Assembly (NCBI GenBank): GCA_947002045.1
Contig: CAMQJB010000032.1
Span: 1 to 23,382, forward strand
Source of the DNA: an uncultured Collinsella sp.
GTDB lineage: Bacteria > Actinomycetota > Coriobacteriia > Coriobacteriales > Coriobacteriaceae
DNA: 23,382 nucleotides
Reading direction: 5' to 3'
Below the pieces are notes generated by a model, which searched no databases, was not told where the DNA came from, and saw only the letters and a program-made list of their open reading frames with translations. Position 1 is the stretch's first letter; the number at the start of each line of letters is the position of its first letter. Positions 7,260-18,500 of this stretch are shown here, in pieces. The translations under genes and the position numbers were made by a program.

Positions 7260-8561
7260 GTGTTGAACATCACCGCTTCTGACGTCAAGGACGCCAAGCT
7301 CACCGCTACGGTCACCATCCCGGCCGCCGACGTCGACGCCGCGATCAAGAAGGCCTACAAGGACACCGCTAAGAAGTACCGCTTCCCGGGCTTCCGTGCC
7401 GGTAAGGCTCCCCGTCCGGTCATCGACTCCGCTCTTGGCGCCGAGGCTACCCTCGCTCAGGCCACCAACGACCTGATCGCCGCCAACGAGCCCGCCGTCC
7501 TCAACGAGCTGGACATCGTCCCCACCAAGAGCGGTGACTACAAGGAGCTCGACCTCGCCAAGGACCACGAGGACTACACCTACACCGTCGAGTTCTCCCT
7601 GCGTCCCGCCGCTGAGCTCTCCTCCTTCGACGCCGTCGAGATCGAGATGCCTCCTGCGGAGGTCACCGAGTCCGAGATCAGCAACCAGGTTGAGATGCTC
7701 CTCAACTACCGTGCCACCTTCGAGGACGTCGAGGGTCGTGCCGTCGAGGCCGAGGACTACGTTACCGTCGACCTCAAGGCCGTCGAGAACGCCGACAACT
7801 TTGCCGCCGAGGGCCGCATGCTCATCGCCGGTAGCGACAGCAACCCCAAGGAGTTCAACGAGGCCCTGATCGGCGCTAACGTTGACGACGTTAAGACCGT
7901 CACCTGGACCGACGAGGTCGAGGAGGGCGAGGAGGCCGAGACCCACACCGTCGAGGTCACCGTCAAGGGCATCAAGGTCCGCAACACCCCCGAGCTCACC
8001 GACGAGCTCGTCAAGTCCGACTTCGGCTTCGACAGCATCGACGCCATGCGCGACGCCATCAAGATCGAGATCGAGCAGGACAAGGCTTCCCGTCTCCCGG
8101 CCGAGAAGGAGAACCGTTGCGTCTCCGCTCTCGCCGAGCGTCTGCAGCTCGACGAGATGGACGCCGACTACGAGCAGTCCGTCTTTGAGGAGCTTGGCCA
8201 GAACTTCCTGTCCAACCTCGCTGCCCGCGGCATGACGCTGGACACCTGGCTGCCCGCTTCCGGCTTGACCATGGAGCAGTTCATCGGTGACCTGCACAAG
8301 CAGGCCAACGACGTCGCCCGTGAGTCCCTGGCTCTCGACGCCCTCGCCCGCGAGCTCAAGATCGAGGTCACCGAGGATGACATCAACGCCGAGTTCGAGA
8401 AGGCCGGCGTCAAGGACGTCGAGGCTTCCAAGGCCGAGTTCATCGCCGATGGCCGCATGCCTGCCGTCCGCGAGTCCATCCGTCGCTCCAAGGCCGTCGA
8501 CCACTTGGTCGAGAACGCCAAGGTGACCGAGGTCGACGAGACCGCCAAGGACGCCGAGTAA
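7260..8561 (+). CDS. tig: Trigger factor, ribosome-associated chaperone and peptidyl-prolyl isomerase
   Basis: A 433-residue trigger factor that binds the ribosomal exit tunnel and shelters nascent chains. The N-terminal domain carries FPGFRAGKAP (residues ~42-51), the ribosome-docking signature (GFRxGKxP). The FKBP-like PPIase domain spans about residues 150-245 (AVEAEDYVTVDLKAV... to VTVKGIKVR) and the helical C-terminal chaperone domain follows to the end. It sits upstream of clpP and clpX, the conserved bacterial order. The start is non-ATG: AGGAGG at 7251-7256 lies 3 nt before GTG 7260 and 6 nt before TTG 7263, so the first residues are MLNITASD or MNITASD; spacing favours TTG, codon preference GTG. 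The upstream in-frame ATG 7248 overlaps the ribosome site and is rejected. The product is very acidic and its codons strongly biased, as expected for high expression. Confidence 0.95.
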   Translation: MLNITASDVKDAKLTATVTIPAADVDAAIKKAYKDTAKKYRFPGFRAGKAPRPVIDSALGAEATLAQATNDLIAANEPAVLNELDIVPTKSGDYKELDLAKDHEDYTYTVEFSLRPAAELSSFDAVEIEMPPAEVTESEISNQVEMLLNYRATFEDVEGRAVEAEDYVTVDLKAVENADNFAAEGRMLIAGSDSNPKEFNEALIGANVDDVKTVTWTDEVEEGEEAETHTVEVTVKGIKVRNTPELTDELVKSDFGFDSIDAMRDAIKIEIEQDKASRLPAEKENRCVSALAERLQLDEMDADYEQSVFEELGQNFLSNLAARGMTLDTWLPASGLTMEQFIGDLHKQANDVARESLALDALARELKIEVTEDDINAEFEKAGVKDVEASKAEFIADGRMPAVRESIRRSKAVDHLVENAKVTEVDETAKDAE

Positions 8562-8637
8562 TTCTCGCCACCTTGCCCGCGAGCGCATGCGTGCGCCCGT
8601 GATGGGGTAAAGTTATACACCGGTTATCCGGTTGCTT

Positions 8638-8678
8638 CGTACGGTGCCAGCCAATGCATAGCATGCGGGCATCGTACG
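8638..8678. promoter_or_regulatory. Inverted repeat in the tig-clpP gap, possible operator or leader hairpin
   Basis: CGTACGGTGCC (8638-8648) is the inverse of GGCATCGTACG (8668-8678) at 10 of 11 positions; the odd pair is G-U, so an RNA would form 11 pairs with a 19-nt loop. It lies 47 nt upstream of the clpP start. A second small palindrome, ACCGG-TTAT-CCGGT, is at 8618-8631, with TTATAC (8613-8618) as a possible -10. No T-run follows, so it is not a typical terminator. It could regulate clpP; the regulator is unknown. Confidence 0.4.
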
Positions 8679-8724
8679 TCTATCTAGAACCAATTTGGTC
8701 CGCAAGAGAGAAATGGAGATGCGT

Positions 8725-9345
8725 ATGATCGCCAAGTTCGATTCCGCCCTCGTGCCATACGTTATCGAGCAGACGCCGCGCGGCGAGCGCAGCTACGATA
8801 TCTATTCGCGCCTGCTCAACGACCGCATCATCTTCTTGGGCGAGGAGATCAACTCCGTCAGCGCCAACCTGGTCGTTGCCCAGCTGCTGCATCTTGAGAG
8901 CCAGGATGCCGAGAAGGATATCTCGCTCTACATCAATTCGCCCGGTGGCGAGGTCTACTCCGGCCTGGCGATTCTGGACACCATGAACTTCATCAAGCCG
9001 CAGGTCTCCACCATTTGCGTCGGTATGGCTGCGTCCATGGCCGCCGTGCTGCTTTCGGCCGGCGCCAAGGGCAAGCGCTTCTGCCTGCCGCATTCCAAGG
9101 TCATGATTCACCAGCCCAGCGGCGGTGCCCAGGGTCAGCAGACCGAGATTGAGATCGTTGCCGAGGAGATCAAGAAGACTCGCCGCGAGCTCAACCAGAT
9201 CCTGTCCGACGCCTCTGGCCAGCCTATCGAAAAGGTCCAGGCCGATACCGAGCGCGACAACTACCTGACCGCTTCTGAGGCCCTCGACTACGGTCTGATC
9301 GACCGTATCGTCACCTCGCGCGATCTCGCCGCGAAGGACGCCTAG
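8725..9345 (+). CDS. clpP: ATP-dependent Clp protease proteolytic subunit
   Basis: A 206-residue serine peptidase that forms the tetradecameric barrel of ClpXP/ClpAP. From ATG 8725 the catalytic triad is Ser104 (GMAASMAA), His129 (MIHQPSGG) and Asp178 (ERDNY). The family signatures YINSPGGEVYSGLAI and IIFLGEEI are intact and the length is normal. GGAG at 8715-8718 gives a 6-nt spacing to ATG 8725; in-frame ATG 8713 and 8719 would add 4 or 2 residues and cannot be excluded, since a short propeptide is usual. The stop codon is one base before the clpX start, so the two are almost certainly one operon. Confidence 0.97.
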   Translation: MIAKFDSALVPYVIEQTPRGERSYDIYSRLLNDRIIFLGEEINSVSANLVVAQLLHLESQDAEKDISLYINSPGGEVYSGLAILDTMNFIKPQVSTICVGMAASMAAVLLSAGAKGKRFCLPHSKVMIHQPSGGAQGQQTEIEIVAEEIKKTRRELNQILSDASGQPIEKVQADTERDNYLTASEALDYGLIDRIVTSRDLAAKDA

Positions 9346-9346
9346 G

Positions 9347-10753
9347 ATGGCAGGTAACATGCAGGACAACTTTGACGAGAACGGCAACCCCATCCGCTGC
9401 TCCTTTTGCGGAAAAGAGCAGGGCCAGGTCCGTCGCCTCGTAAAGGGTCCGACCAACATCTTTATCTGCGACGAGTGCGTTGCCGCCTGCTCCGAGATTC
9501 TGGAGGAGTCGCTGGCTTCGGACTTTATGGACGCTGCCCGCAACGGCAAGCTGCCGGGCTTCCTCAACGACCATGGTCAGGCTGCCGGGCAGCCCGCTGT
9601 GGACCCCGAGACCGAGGGCTTTGAGCTCGAGGACGACCGCCAGGTCATCACGCACGTGCCGACGCCGCACGAGATTTATGACGAGCTTTCGGCCTATGTT
9701 ATGGGTCAAGAGGACGCCAAGCGCGCCATGTCGGTTGCCGTGTACAACCATTACCGCCGCGTCATCGAGGGCGGTGCTGCGCTTTCGGCCTTTGACGACG
9801 GCTTGGACTCGCAGCTCGACAATGATATGGACGAGGTAGAGCTCGCCAAGTCCAACATCCTGCTGCTCGGTCCCACCGGTACCGGTAAGACCCTGCTCGC
9901 CCAGACGCTTGCGCGCATCCTCGAGGTGCCGTTTGCCATCGCCGATGCCACCGCGCTCACCGAGGCCGGCTATGTGGGCGAGGACGTGGAGAACATCCTG
10001 CTCAAGCTCATCAACGCCGCCGATGGCGATATTGAGCGCGCGCAGGTTGGCATTATCTACGTGGACGAGATCGACAAGATCGCCCGCAAGGCCGAGAACC
10101 TCTCCATTACCCGCGATGTCTCGGGCGAGGGAGTTCAGCAGGCGCTGCTTAAGATTCTTGAGGGCACGGTGGCAAGTGTTCCGCCCACCGGCGGCCGCAA
10201 GCATCCTCAGCAGGAGCTGCTGCAGATCGACACGACCAACATCCTGTTCATCTGCGGTGGTGCCTTTGTGGGTCTGGACAAGATCATCGCCGACCGCGTG
10301 GGCAACAAGGGCGTGGGCTTTAACTCCGAGATCGCCGGCCCCACCTCGGTCGACGAGAACGACCTGCTGCGCCAGGTGCTCCCGCAGGACCTCAACGCCT
10401 TTGGCATGATCCCCGAGTTTGTGGGACGTACGACCGTTGTCACCCAGACGCAGGCGCTTGACGAGGACGACCTGGTGTCGATCCTGACCGAGCCCAAGAA
10501 CGCCGTGGTGCGTCAATACCGTAAGATGTTCCAGCTCGAGGACGTTGAGCTTGAGTTTGAGGACGCCGCCCTGCACGAGATCGCCCGCATGGCGCTCGCC
10601 CGCAAGACCGGCGCCCGCGGCCTGCGCTCCATCTGCGAGGACGTGCTGCAGCAGACGATGTTCGACCTCCCCAGCGAGGAGGGCGTCACCAAAGTCATCG
10701 TGACCGAAGCCTCCGTAAAGGGCGAAGAACAACCCCAGCGCATCTACGGCTAA
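9347..10753 (+). CDS. clpX: ATP-dependent Clp protease ATP-binding subunit ClpX
   Basis: A 468-residue AAA+ unfoldase that recognises, unfolds and threads substrates into ClpP. The N-terminal zinc-binding domain has C18-x2-C21-x19-C41-x2-C44. The AAA+ core has Walker A GPTGTGKT (175-182), Walker B IIYVDEID (about 236-243), the pore-loop GYVGED and the GGRKHPQQE (RKH) loop. A C-terminal small domain ends the protein. Between the zinc domain and AAA+ there is a longer acidic linker than in minimal ClpX. ATG 9347 has AAGGA about 8 nt upstream, inside the end of clpP. A strong terminator follows. Confidence 0.97.
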   Translation: MAGNMQDNFDENGNPIRCSFCGKEQGQVRRLVKGPTNIFICDECVAACSEILEESLASDFMDAARNGKLPGFLNDHGQAAGQPAVDPETEGFELEDDRQVITHVPTPHEIYDELSAYVMGQEDAKRAMSVAVYNHYRRVIEGGAALSAFDDGLDSQLDNDMDEVELAKSNILLLGPTGTGKTLLAQTLARILEVPFAIADATALTEAGYVGEDVENILLKLINAADGDIERAQVGIIYVDEIDKIARKAENLSITRDVSGEGVQQALLKILEGTVASVPPTGGRKHPQQELLQIDTTNILFICGGAFVGLDKIIADRVGNKGVGFNSEIAGPTSVDENDLLRQVLPQDLNAFGMIPEFVGRTTVVTQTQALDEDDLVSILTEPKNAVVRQYRKMFQLEDVELEFEDAALHEIARMALARKTGARGLRSICEDVLQQTMFDLPSEEGVTKVIVTEASVKGEEQPQRIYG

Positions 10754-10774
10754 ACCAGCCAAAAACGTGCTTGC

Positions 10775-10814
10775 AAATAGCCTCCGACCACCCGCGGTCG
10801 GAGGCTATTTTATA
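10775..10814 (+). terminator. Rho-independent terminator of the tig-clpP-clpX region
   Basis: A perfect 15-bp stem (10775-10789 with 10796-10810; core CCTCCGACC/GGTCGGAGG) has a 6-nt loop and A-rich/T-rich flanks, so it could act in both directions. It starts 22 nt after the clpX stop. Confidence 0.93.
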
Positions 10815-10854
10815 TATACGCAATAACCCCAACTACCTGTGTTATTCTGTGTGT

Positions 10855-10883
10855 TTGTTTAAGCCTCAGCGAAGTCATATCAG
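10855..10883 (+). promoter_or_regulatory. Candidate valS promoter
   Basis: TTGTTT (10855-10860) and TATCAG (10878-10883) are separated by exactly 17 nt. Transcription from here would place the whole 10905-11019 hairpin in the valS 5' untranslated region. The hexamers match consensus only partly. Confidence 0.4.
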
Positions 10884-10904
10884 ACTGAAGTAATCGATAC
10901 CTAA

Positions 10905-11019
10905 GGGGAGGAATGTAGGCCCGATTTTCGTAGATTCCGCACGAGCCGAAGACCACTTAATGTGGTCTTCGCGCGAGCCAGGACTTGACCGAGCGAAAAT
11001 CGGGCCTACATTCCTCCCC
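10905..11019 (+). repeat. Long hairpin element upstream of valS (copy 1 of a two-copy family)
   Basis: The outer arms (10905-10930 and 10994-11019) are a perfect 26-bp inverted repeat. Inside, CGAAGACCAC (10947-10956) pairs with GTGGTCTTCG (10962-10971). The inner core 10935-10985 matches the reverse complement of 13783-13832 almost base for base, but the outer arms of the two elements are unrelated. The right arm ends 20 nt before the valS start, just ahead of its ribosome site (AAGGGAGAG). No T-box consensus (TGGNACCGCG-like) and no T-run are visible. With the promoter above, the rest of 10754-11039 holds no gene. Confidence 0.85.
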
Positions 11020-11039
11020 GATGGGCAAGGGAGAGATAT

Positions 11040-13736
<2,697 letters not shown>

Positions 13737-13751
13737 GGTGGACTGTGGGGC

Positions 13752-13859
13752 GCGGTTTGGGGCATTGCTCGCTACTGCGAACAGTCCTGCTCGCACGAAG
13801 GCCACATTAAGTGGCCTTCGGCTCGTGCGGAACTTGTATCGAGCAAAGCCCCAAACCGC
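13752..13859 (-). repeat. Long hairpin element downstream of valS (copy 2, inverted)
   Basis: The outer arms 13752-13771 and 13840-13859 pair at 19 of 20 positions (GCGGTTTGGGGC core). The inner stem GAAGGCCAC/GTGGCCTTC lies in a core (13783-13832) that, reverse-complemented, matches 10935-10985. Where copy 1 has an A-T pair in the inner stem, this copy has G-C, so pairing is preserved despite sequence change. It begins 15 nt after the valS stop and has no T-run. A smaller hairpin with similar sequence (AGGGCCAC/GTGGCCTT, 13895-13916) follows. Confidence 0.83.
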
Positions 13860-13957
13860 TCCCATAGCGGTTACGGTGGCGTCCGCTGCCTGGTAGGGCC
13901 ACTTGGTTGTGGCCTTGATTCTGCTGCAAGCGGTGTTTGGCTGATATTTTGAATGGG

Positions 13958-13990
13958 AGGGGCTCGTTGTTTATTACGGGCCTCTTTTTA
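13958..13990 (+). terminator. Terminator-like hairpin between valS and folC
   Basis: AGGGGCTCG (13958-13966) pairs with CGGGCCTCT (13977-13985) with two G-U pairs and a 10-nt loop; TTTTA follows. It lies about 20 nt before the folC start and would end transcripts from valS. Confidence 0.65.
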
Positions 13991-14010
13991 TGTTGAGGGG
14001 ACTTTGGGTT

Positions 14011-15354
14011 ATGGCTAAGCGTTCTGGGTCGTATGTCGTTCCTTTCTCGTTTGAGTTGCTTTCGTTTGGTGAGGCTGTGGGGCTTGCTGCTGATACGGGG
14101 CGGATTTCTGGGGATGCTGGTCCTCTGCTTGAGACGGTTGTCGATATGCTCGATGAGCTGGGGCGTCCGGACGAGTATTTCGATTGCATTCAGGTTGCCG
14201 GTACTAATGGCAAGACTTCGACCACGCGTTTTTCGGCCGCCATCCTTCGCGGCGAGGGGCTCAAGACCGCGCTGTATACGTCACCGCAGCTGGTTCGCTA
14301 CCCCGAGCGCATGGAGGTCGATGGACGCGTCGTGAGCGACGAGGCGTTTGCCCGTGGCGTTTCGGCCGCTGTTGAGGCGGGGCGTCGCGTGAATGCCCGT
14401 CGTGTGGCGGCGGGGGAGCGCGCCTATACCATCACGCCGTTTGACCTGCTGACGGCTGCCGCGCTGGTGGTGTTTGGCGAGGCCGCGGTGGATGTTGCCG
14501 TGCTTGAGGTTGGCATGGGCGGACGCTGGGATGCTACGAGCGCGACCGATCCCGTCGCCGTTGCCATTACGGGCATTGGGCTCGATCACACACGTATTTT
14601 GGGCGACACGCTCGAGGCCATTGCGGGTGAGAAGGCTGCGGTCATTAAACCCGGGCGCCTGGTTGTACTGGGCGAGGGCACGCATGAGGCGAGCGTTCAG
14701 CGCGTGATGGATGCCCGTTGCCGCGAGTGCGGCGTCGTGCCGCTCGTGGTGGGCCACGCCACGACTAAGGTGCCGGCGCATGTGGGCGACACGGTTGAGT
14801 TTAGCTGCACCACGCCGCGTGCGATCTATATGTCGAGCATGGTTAAGCCAGCGTATCAGCCGCAGAATGCCGCGTGCGCGATTATGCTTTGCGAGGGGTA
14901 TCTGGGCCGCGAGCTCGATCATGACAAGCTCGATGCGTCGCTTATGGGCTGCCCCACGCCGGGTCGATTTGATGTGCTGGGAATTGGTCCGCTCAAGCTG
15001 ATCGACGCCTGCCATAACCCTCAGAGCTGCGAGAACTTTGTGAGCGCGCTGGACGAGATCGATCCGTGCGTGGAAAATCGCCCCACGCTGCTGTGCGCTG
15101 CGCTGGCCGACAAGGACGTGGCAGGCATCGTCGACGTGCTGATTCCGGCCTTCCCCCGTGTGGTCGTAACCCAGACCGATTCCGATCGTGCTCTGCCGGC
15201 AGAGGAGCTCGCCTCTCTTGTGGACGCCGATAAGCTCGCAGGCGTATACCCGAGCGTGCCCGAGGCCCTCGCTGCCTTCGATGCTGCGGGCGAGCCTTTC
15301 GTAGCCGCCGGCACCATCACCCTAGCCGGCGAAGTAGCCGGCCTGCTCCGCTAA
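14011..15354 (+). CDS. folC: Folylpolyglutamate synthase / dihydrofolate synthase
   Basis: A 447-residue Mur-ligase-family enzyme that adds glutamate to dihydropteroate or to tetrahydrofolate with ATP. The P-loop is GTNGKTS (64-70). LEVGMGGRWDATS, ITGIGLDHTRILGDTLEAIAGEKAAVIKPG (Mg-binding and carbamyl-Lys region) and DACHNP (the usual D-G-A-H-N-P) complete the signature. ATG 14011 gives MAKRSGSY with GAGGGGA about 9 nt upstream; an in-frame ATG 13990 lies in the terminator T-run and is less likely. The first ~150 nt have weaker GC bias than the rest of the gene. Whether both activities are present cannot be told from sequence. Confidence 0.94.
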   Translation: MAKRSGSYVVPFSFELLSFGEAVGLAADTGRISGDAGPLLETVVDMLDELGRPDEYFDCIQVAGTNGKTSTTRFSAAILRGEGLKTALYTSPQLVRYPERMEVDGRVVSDEAFARGVSAAVEAGRRVNARRVAAGERAYTITPFDLLTAAALVVFGEAAVDVAVLEVGMGGRWDATSATDPVAVAITGIGLDHTRILGDTLEAIAGEKAAVIKPGRLVVLGEGTHEASVQRVMDARCRECGVVPLVVGHATTKVPAHVGDTVEFSCTTPRAIYMSSMVKPAYQPQNAACAIMLCEGYLGRELDHDKLDASLMGCPTPGRFDVLGIGPLKLIDACHNPQSCENFVSALDEIDPCVENRPTLLCAALADKDVAGIVDVLIPAFPRVVVTQTDSDRALPAEELASLVDADKLAGVYPSVPEALAAFDAAGEPFVAAGTITLAGEVAGLLR

Positions 15355-15368
15355 CCCATCCCCTCATC

Positions 15369-15435
15369 AGTTGCGGTGAAATACGGACTGTTTTACAAGC
15401 CAGAGGCCTCAAACAGTCCGTATATCACCGCAACT
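15369..15435. repeat. 67-nt palindromic repeat, copy A, upstream of the Ig-like surface gene
   Basis: The arms 15369-15393 and 15411-15435 are complementary at 24 of 25 positions, starting AGTTGCGGTGAAATACGG and ending CACCGCAACT, with a 17-nt loop. It is nearly identical to 21651-21717 on the other side of the surface gene. It begins 15 nt after the folC stop and may also terminate folC transcription, although no T-run follows. Confidence 0.9.
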
Positions 15436-15460
15436 CAAATTAGCTGCGCTTGGGTGCCCG

Positions 15461-15489
15461 TTTACGAAATCATTTATGCCGCTTAACCT
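15461..15489 (+). promoter_or_regulatory. Candidate promoter of the Ig-like surface gene
   Basis: TTTACG (15461-15466) and TAACCT (15484-15489) have an exact 17-nt spacer, giving a leader of roughly 90 nt. Match to consensus is only partial; TAGCAT (15491-15496) is an alternative -10. Confidence 0.35.
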
Positions 15490-15522
15490 GTAGCATATTG
15501 CAAACCTCCATCGGCGAAGGAT

Positions 15523-15574
15523 ACGCTCAACTTAACTTGCCAATCGGACCAGTGCTGTTTGGTCCGTTGAGCGT
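15523..15574 (+). promoter_or_regulatory. Leader hairpin just before the surface-gene ribosome site
   Basis: CGGACCA (15545-15551) pairs with TGGTCCG (15560-15566), and ACGCTCAA (15523-15530) with TTGAGCGT (15567-15574), leaving a 14-nt bulge on the 5' side. The structure ends 4 nt before the GGGAGGA ribosome site. It matches no riboswitch class I know. Confidence 0.5.
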
Positions 15575-15587
15575 GTCGGGAGGAAAC

Positions 15588-18500
15588 ATGAACAGAAGGC
15601 ATGTCAACGCGGCCATTACCGCGGGTCTGGCTCTGACGATGACGGTCGGCTCGGTGCCGCCGCAGGCGTTCGCCGAGATGATGCAGGGTGATACCACTCA
15701 AGTCGTTGCCGAGCAAAGCGATGCGACGGGTGCTGCTGCTGCGTCTGCGGACACCGGTCAGGCAACCTCGCAAGACCAGAGTGAAGATAAGATTGCCTCT
15801 TTTGCCAACCTCAACGAGCTGCACGTTGCCGAGGGATCCGACGCCACGCTGCCCCAAACTGTAACGGCAACCTACGAGAGCGGTACCACCAAGCAGGAAA
15901 ACGTCACCTGGAAGCTGAACGGCGCCGATGCTCCGGCAACTCTGGTACAGCTGCCTGCCGGCTCGTATGAGTTTGAGGGTACCGTCGACGGTACCACGCA
16001 GACGGTCAAGCAGCGCGTGGTTGTCGAAGCTGTTACGGCGGACCCGGCAGTGGTAGATCCGGCGGCAGTAAACGCCCCCGATGCCACAAAGACGAGCAAC
16101 GAAAGCGGCGTTACCGTTGAGTCGATCGACGCCAACCCGATTGTGGAAAAATACGTCGGCGCGGATTACTACGGCCAAACATCGTACGTAAAGGTAAAGC
16201 TTTCGGATGGCACCGAGACCTCGGCTTATGTTAATTGGGACGAAAAGTCGCAGGCGGCATTTGATACGGTGACAGAAGAATCCGAAGTTCCCATCACCGG
16301 CCAGATTGACGGTGTCAGCGTGAACGGCAATTGGATTACGCTCGCGGAGCCGTACAAAGTGAGTGGTGTGCTCAAGGTGTACGTTCCCCGTTCAACCAGT
16401 AATGGCTCATGGGTATGGACTGCAGCTGGTATTGCTCCCGCGCTTCCGTCCAGCATTTCGGTCAATTATTCAAATGGTCAATCTTATACATGCCCTGTTG
16501 AGTGGAATGAGATCTCGGCTGATCAGTACCAAAAGGAAGGAACCTTTGTTGTCGAGGGACATTTGAAGAGCTATCCCTCTATGCTCGCACAGTGCACGGT
16601 CGCAGTCCGCTCTGTTAAGAGCGTCCAGACCGAGTTGACGTGTACGACCCTAACTGGTGAGGTCCCGTCTCTGCCGTATTCTGCTTCGGTTGTCTTTGAT
16701 AGCGGGGCCACCGAGCAGATCCCGGTGTCTTGGGATTCTTTTGACGCGTCGCTTTACTCTAAGGTGGGCTCGTTTACGGTTAAAGGTAAACTAAACGGTT
16801 TTGATTACCGTGAGGTTACCTGCACCGTTACCGTCAAAGATCCTAAGGACGTACTCGATCTTAATTCTCTGAGGTTCGAGCGCGTGGTCGGCGACATTTC
16901 TCCTCTTAGCACGTATGTCTATTTCCCGTTTACGCAGTCAAATAACACTACATACACCCAAGGTTATCAGGTTAACTGGGACAACGCCGACGTGTCTCAA
17001 TTCCAAAAGGCAGGCACCTATACGGTCACGGGCACGCTTGTGACATATAACGAATCTTCAGCCGCTAATGGCCTAAAGGTAACTGCTCAGGTCGAGGTCA
17101 AAGAAGTTGCCTCTATCGACGCTCTTGCTCCCGTTAACACGCCCGTCGGCGTACGTCCTACAACGGGCGGCGGTCTTCCCTACAGCGTTGAGGTTGCATT
17201 CACCGACGGTACAAAGAAGCAGTGCAACATTGCGTGGGACCCTATTTTGGACACGCAGGTGGCAAGCGAGGGGTCGTTTAAGCTTTCCGGTTCGCTGTCG
17301 TATTGGACCAATACCTCATCTTCATCGTCTACTCAGGTGGAGCTGGGTGACAGCAACCGAGTCACGGCGACCATCTCCGTCCGCGCCCTGCAGATGCCTT
17401 CCTCGACATCGACAAGCACGCTTATCGGTTGCCAGCCCAATATGCCGGGTTCAATCGAGGCCACGATGTGGAATGGCTCGCGAGGCAATTTCCCCGTTCA
17501 GTGGTCGACGATTAGTCAGGAAGCCCTAAAGAACCTTGGCCAGATTACGGTTAGCGGATACTTTACCGGCTCTAACATTCCGGCTACGGCGACGGTCAAC
17601 GTCTGCGATCTCGAGGACAGCAACATCGGCAAGATTGCTTATGTTCCCGGCGCCGGACTTCTGGCTCCGCGCTACACATCCACGCTGTATTTGTCGGATG
17701 GCAGCTCGTTCTATCCCCAGTATTCGTCGGGGCAGCCTTATAGCTGGGATGAGTTTCCTCAAGAACTGCTGGACGGCAAGCCTGGCGAGTACGAAATTAC
17801 CGGTACTATCACTGGCTCGTTGGCAAAGATCCATGCGACAGCGGCGTGCGGCGAGGTCAAGGGCGTTAACAACTATAGCGATAACGGTGTGACGCTTGGA
17901 CAGTCGTACGAGGACTGGCGCGTTATCTATCCCGGCGAGGAAGTCAATCTGGACTACTTCTACGTGTCCGGCGTATTGCAGGACGGAACGACTTTTGACA
18001 GTCTCGGCGTCAACTGGGACACCTACGATAGGTGCCCCCAGAAGGACTGCACGATAACTGGAACGGTCGCCGGAACGAATATCCCCGTGAAGGTCCATGT
18101 CATCGTGACTAAAAACTGGGAGGCTCAGCCGCAAACCATTACGGTGCTCAAGGGCAGCGACGGCACCGCCATGCTTCCCAGCTATGCCGAACTTGTTAGC
18201 CCCGATGCGGTCGAGCATCCGGATTATTCGCACAAATACGCCGAGGCCAAGTGGAACACGAAGGGCTTCGATTGGACCCAGGGCGGCGTGGTCCGCGGCA
18301 CTGCAACAATTAGCTTTAGCACGGGGAACGGTATGCAGACGGTCGACGTTCCGATTACTGCCACCGTTAAGATCGCGAGCAAGGCGACCTCGGTGCAGGG
18401 CGGAACCATATGGACCGTCCCCGGCATCAAGCCGATGCTGCCGGAATACCTTGAGGTTCGATATGACAACGATGTGTCTTCTGAGCCCCAGCGCGAAAAG

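Noticed and set aside
10905..10918. Start-stop minimal ORF (ATG TAG at 10913-10918) behind GGGGAGG in the hairpin arm
   Set aside because: The Shine-Dalgarno-like sequence is only one base from ATG, too close to work, and would be locked in a 26-bp stem.
10905..11019. T-box riboswitch upstream of valS
   Set aside because: No TGGNACCGCG-type antiterminator sequence, no specifier-loop layout and no terminator T-run; the related element also occurs downstream of valS in inverted orientation.
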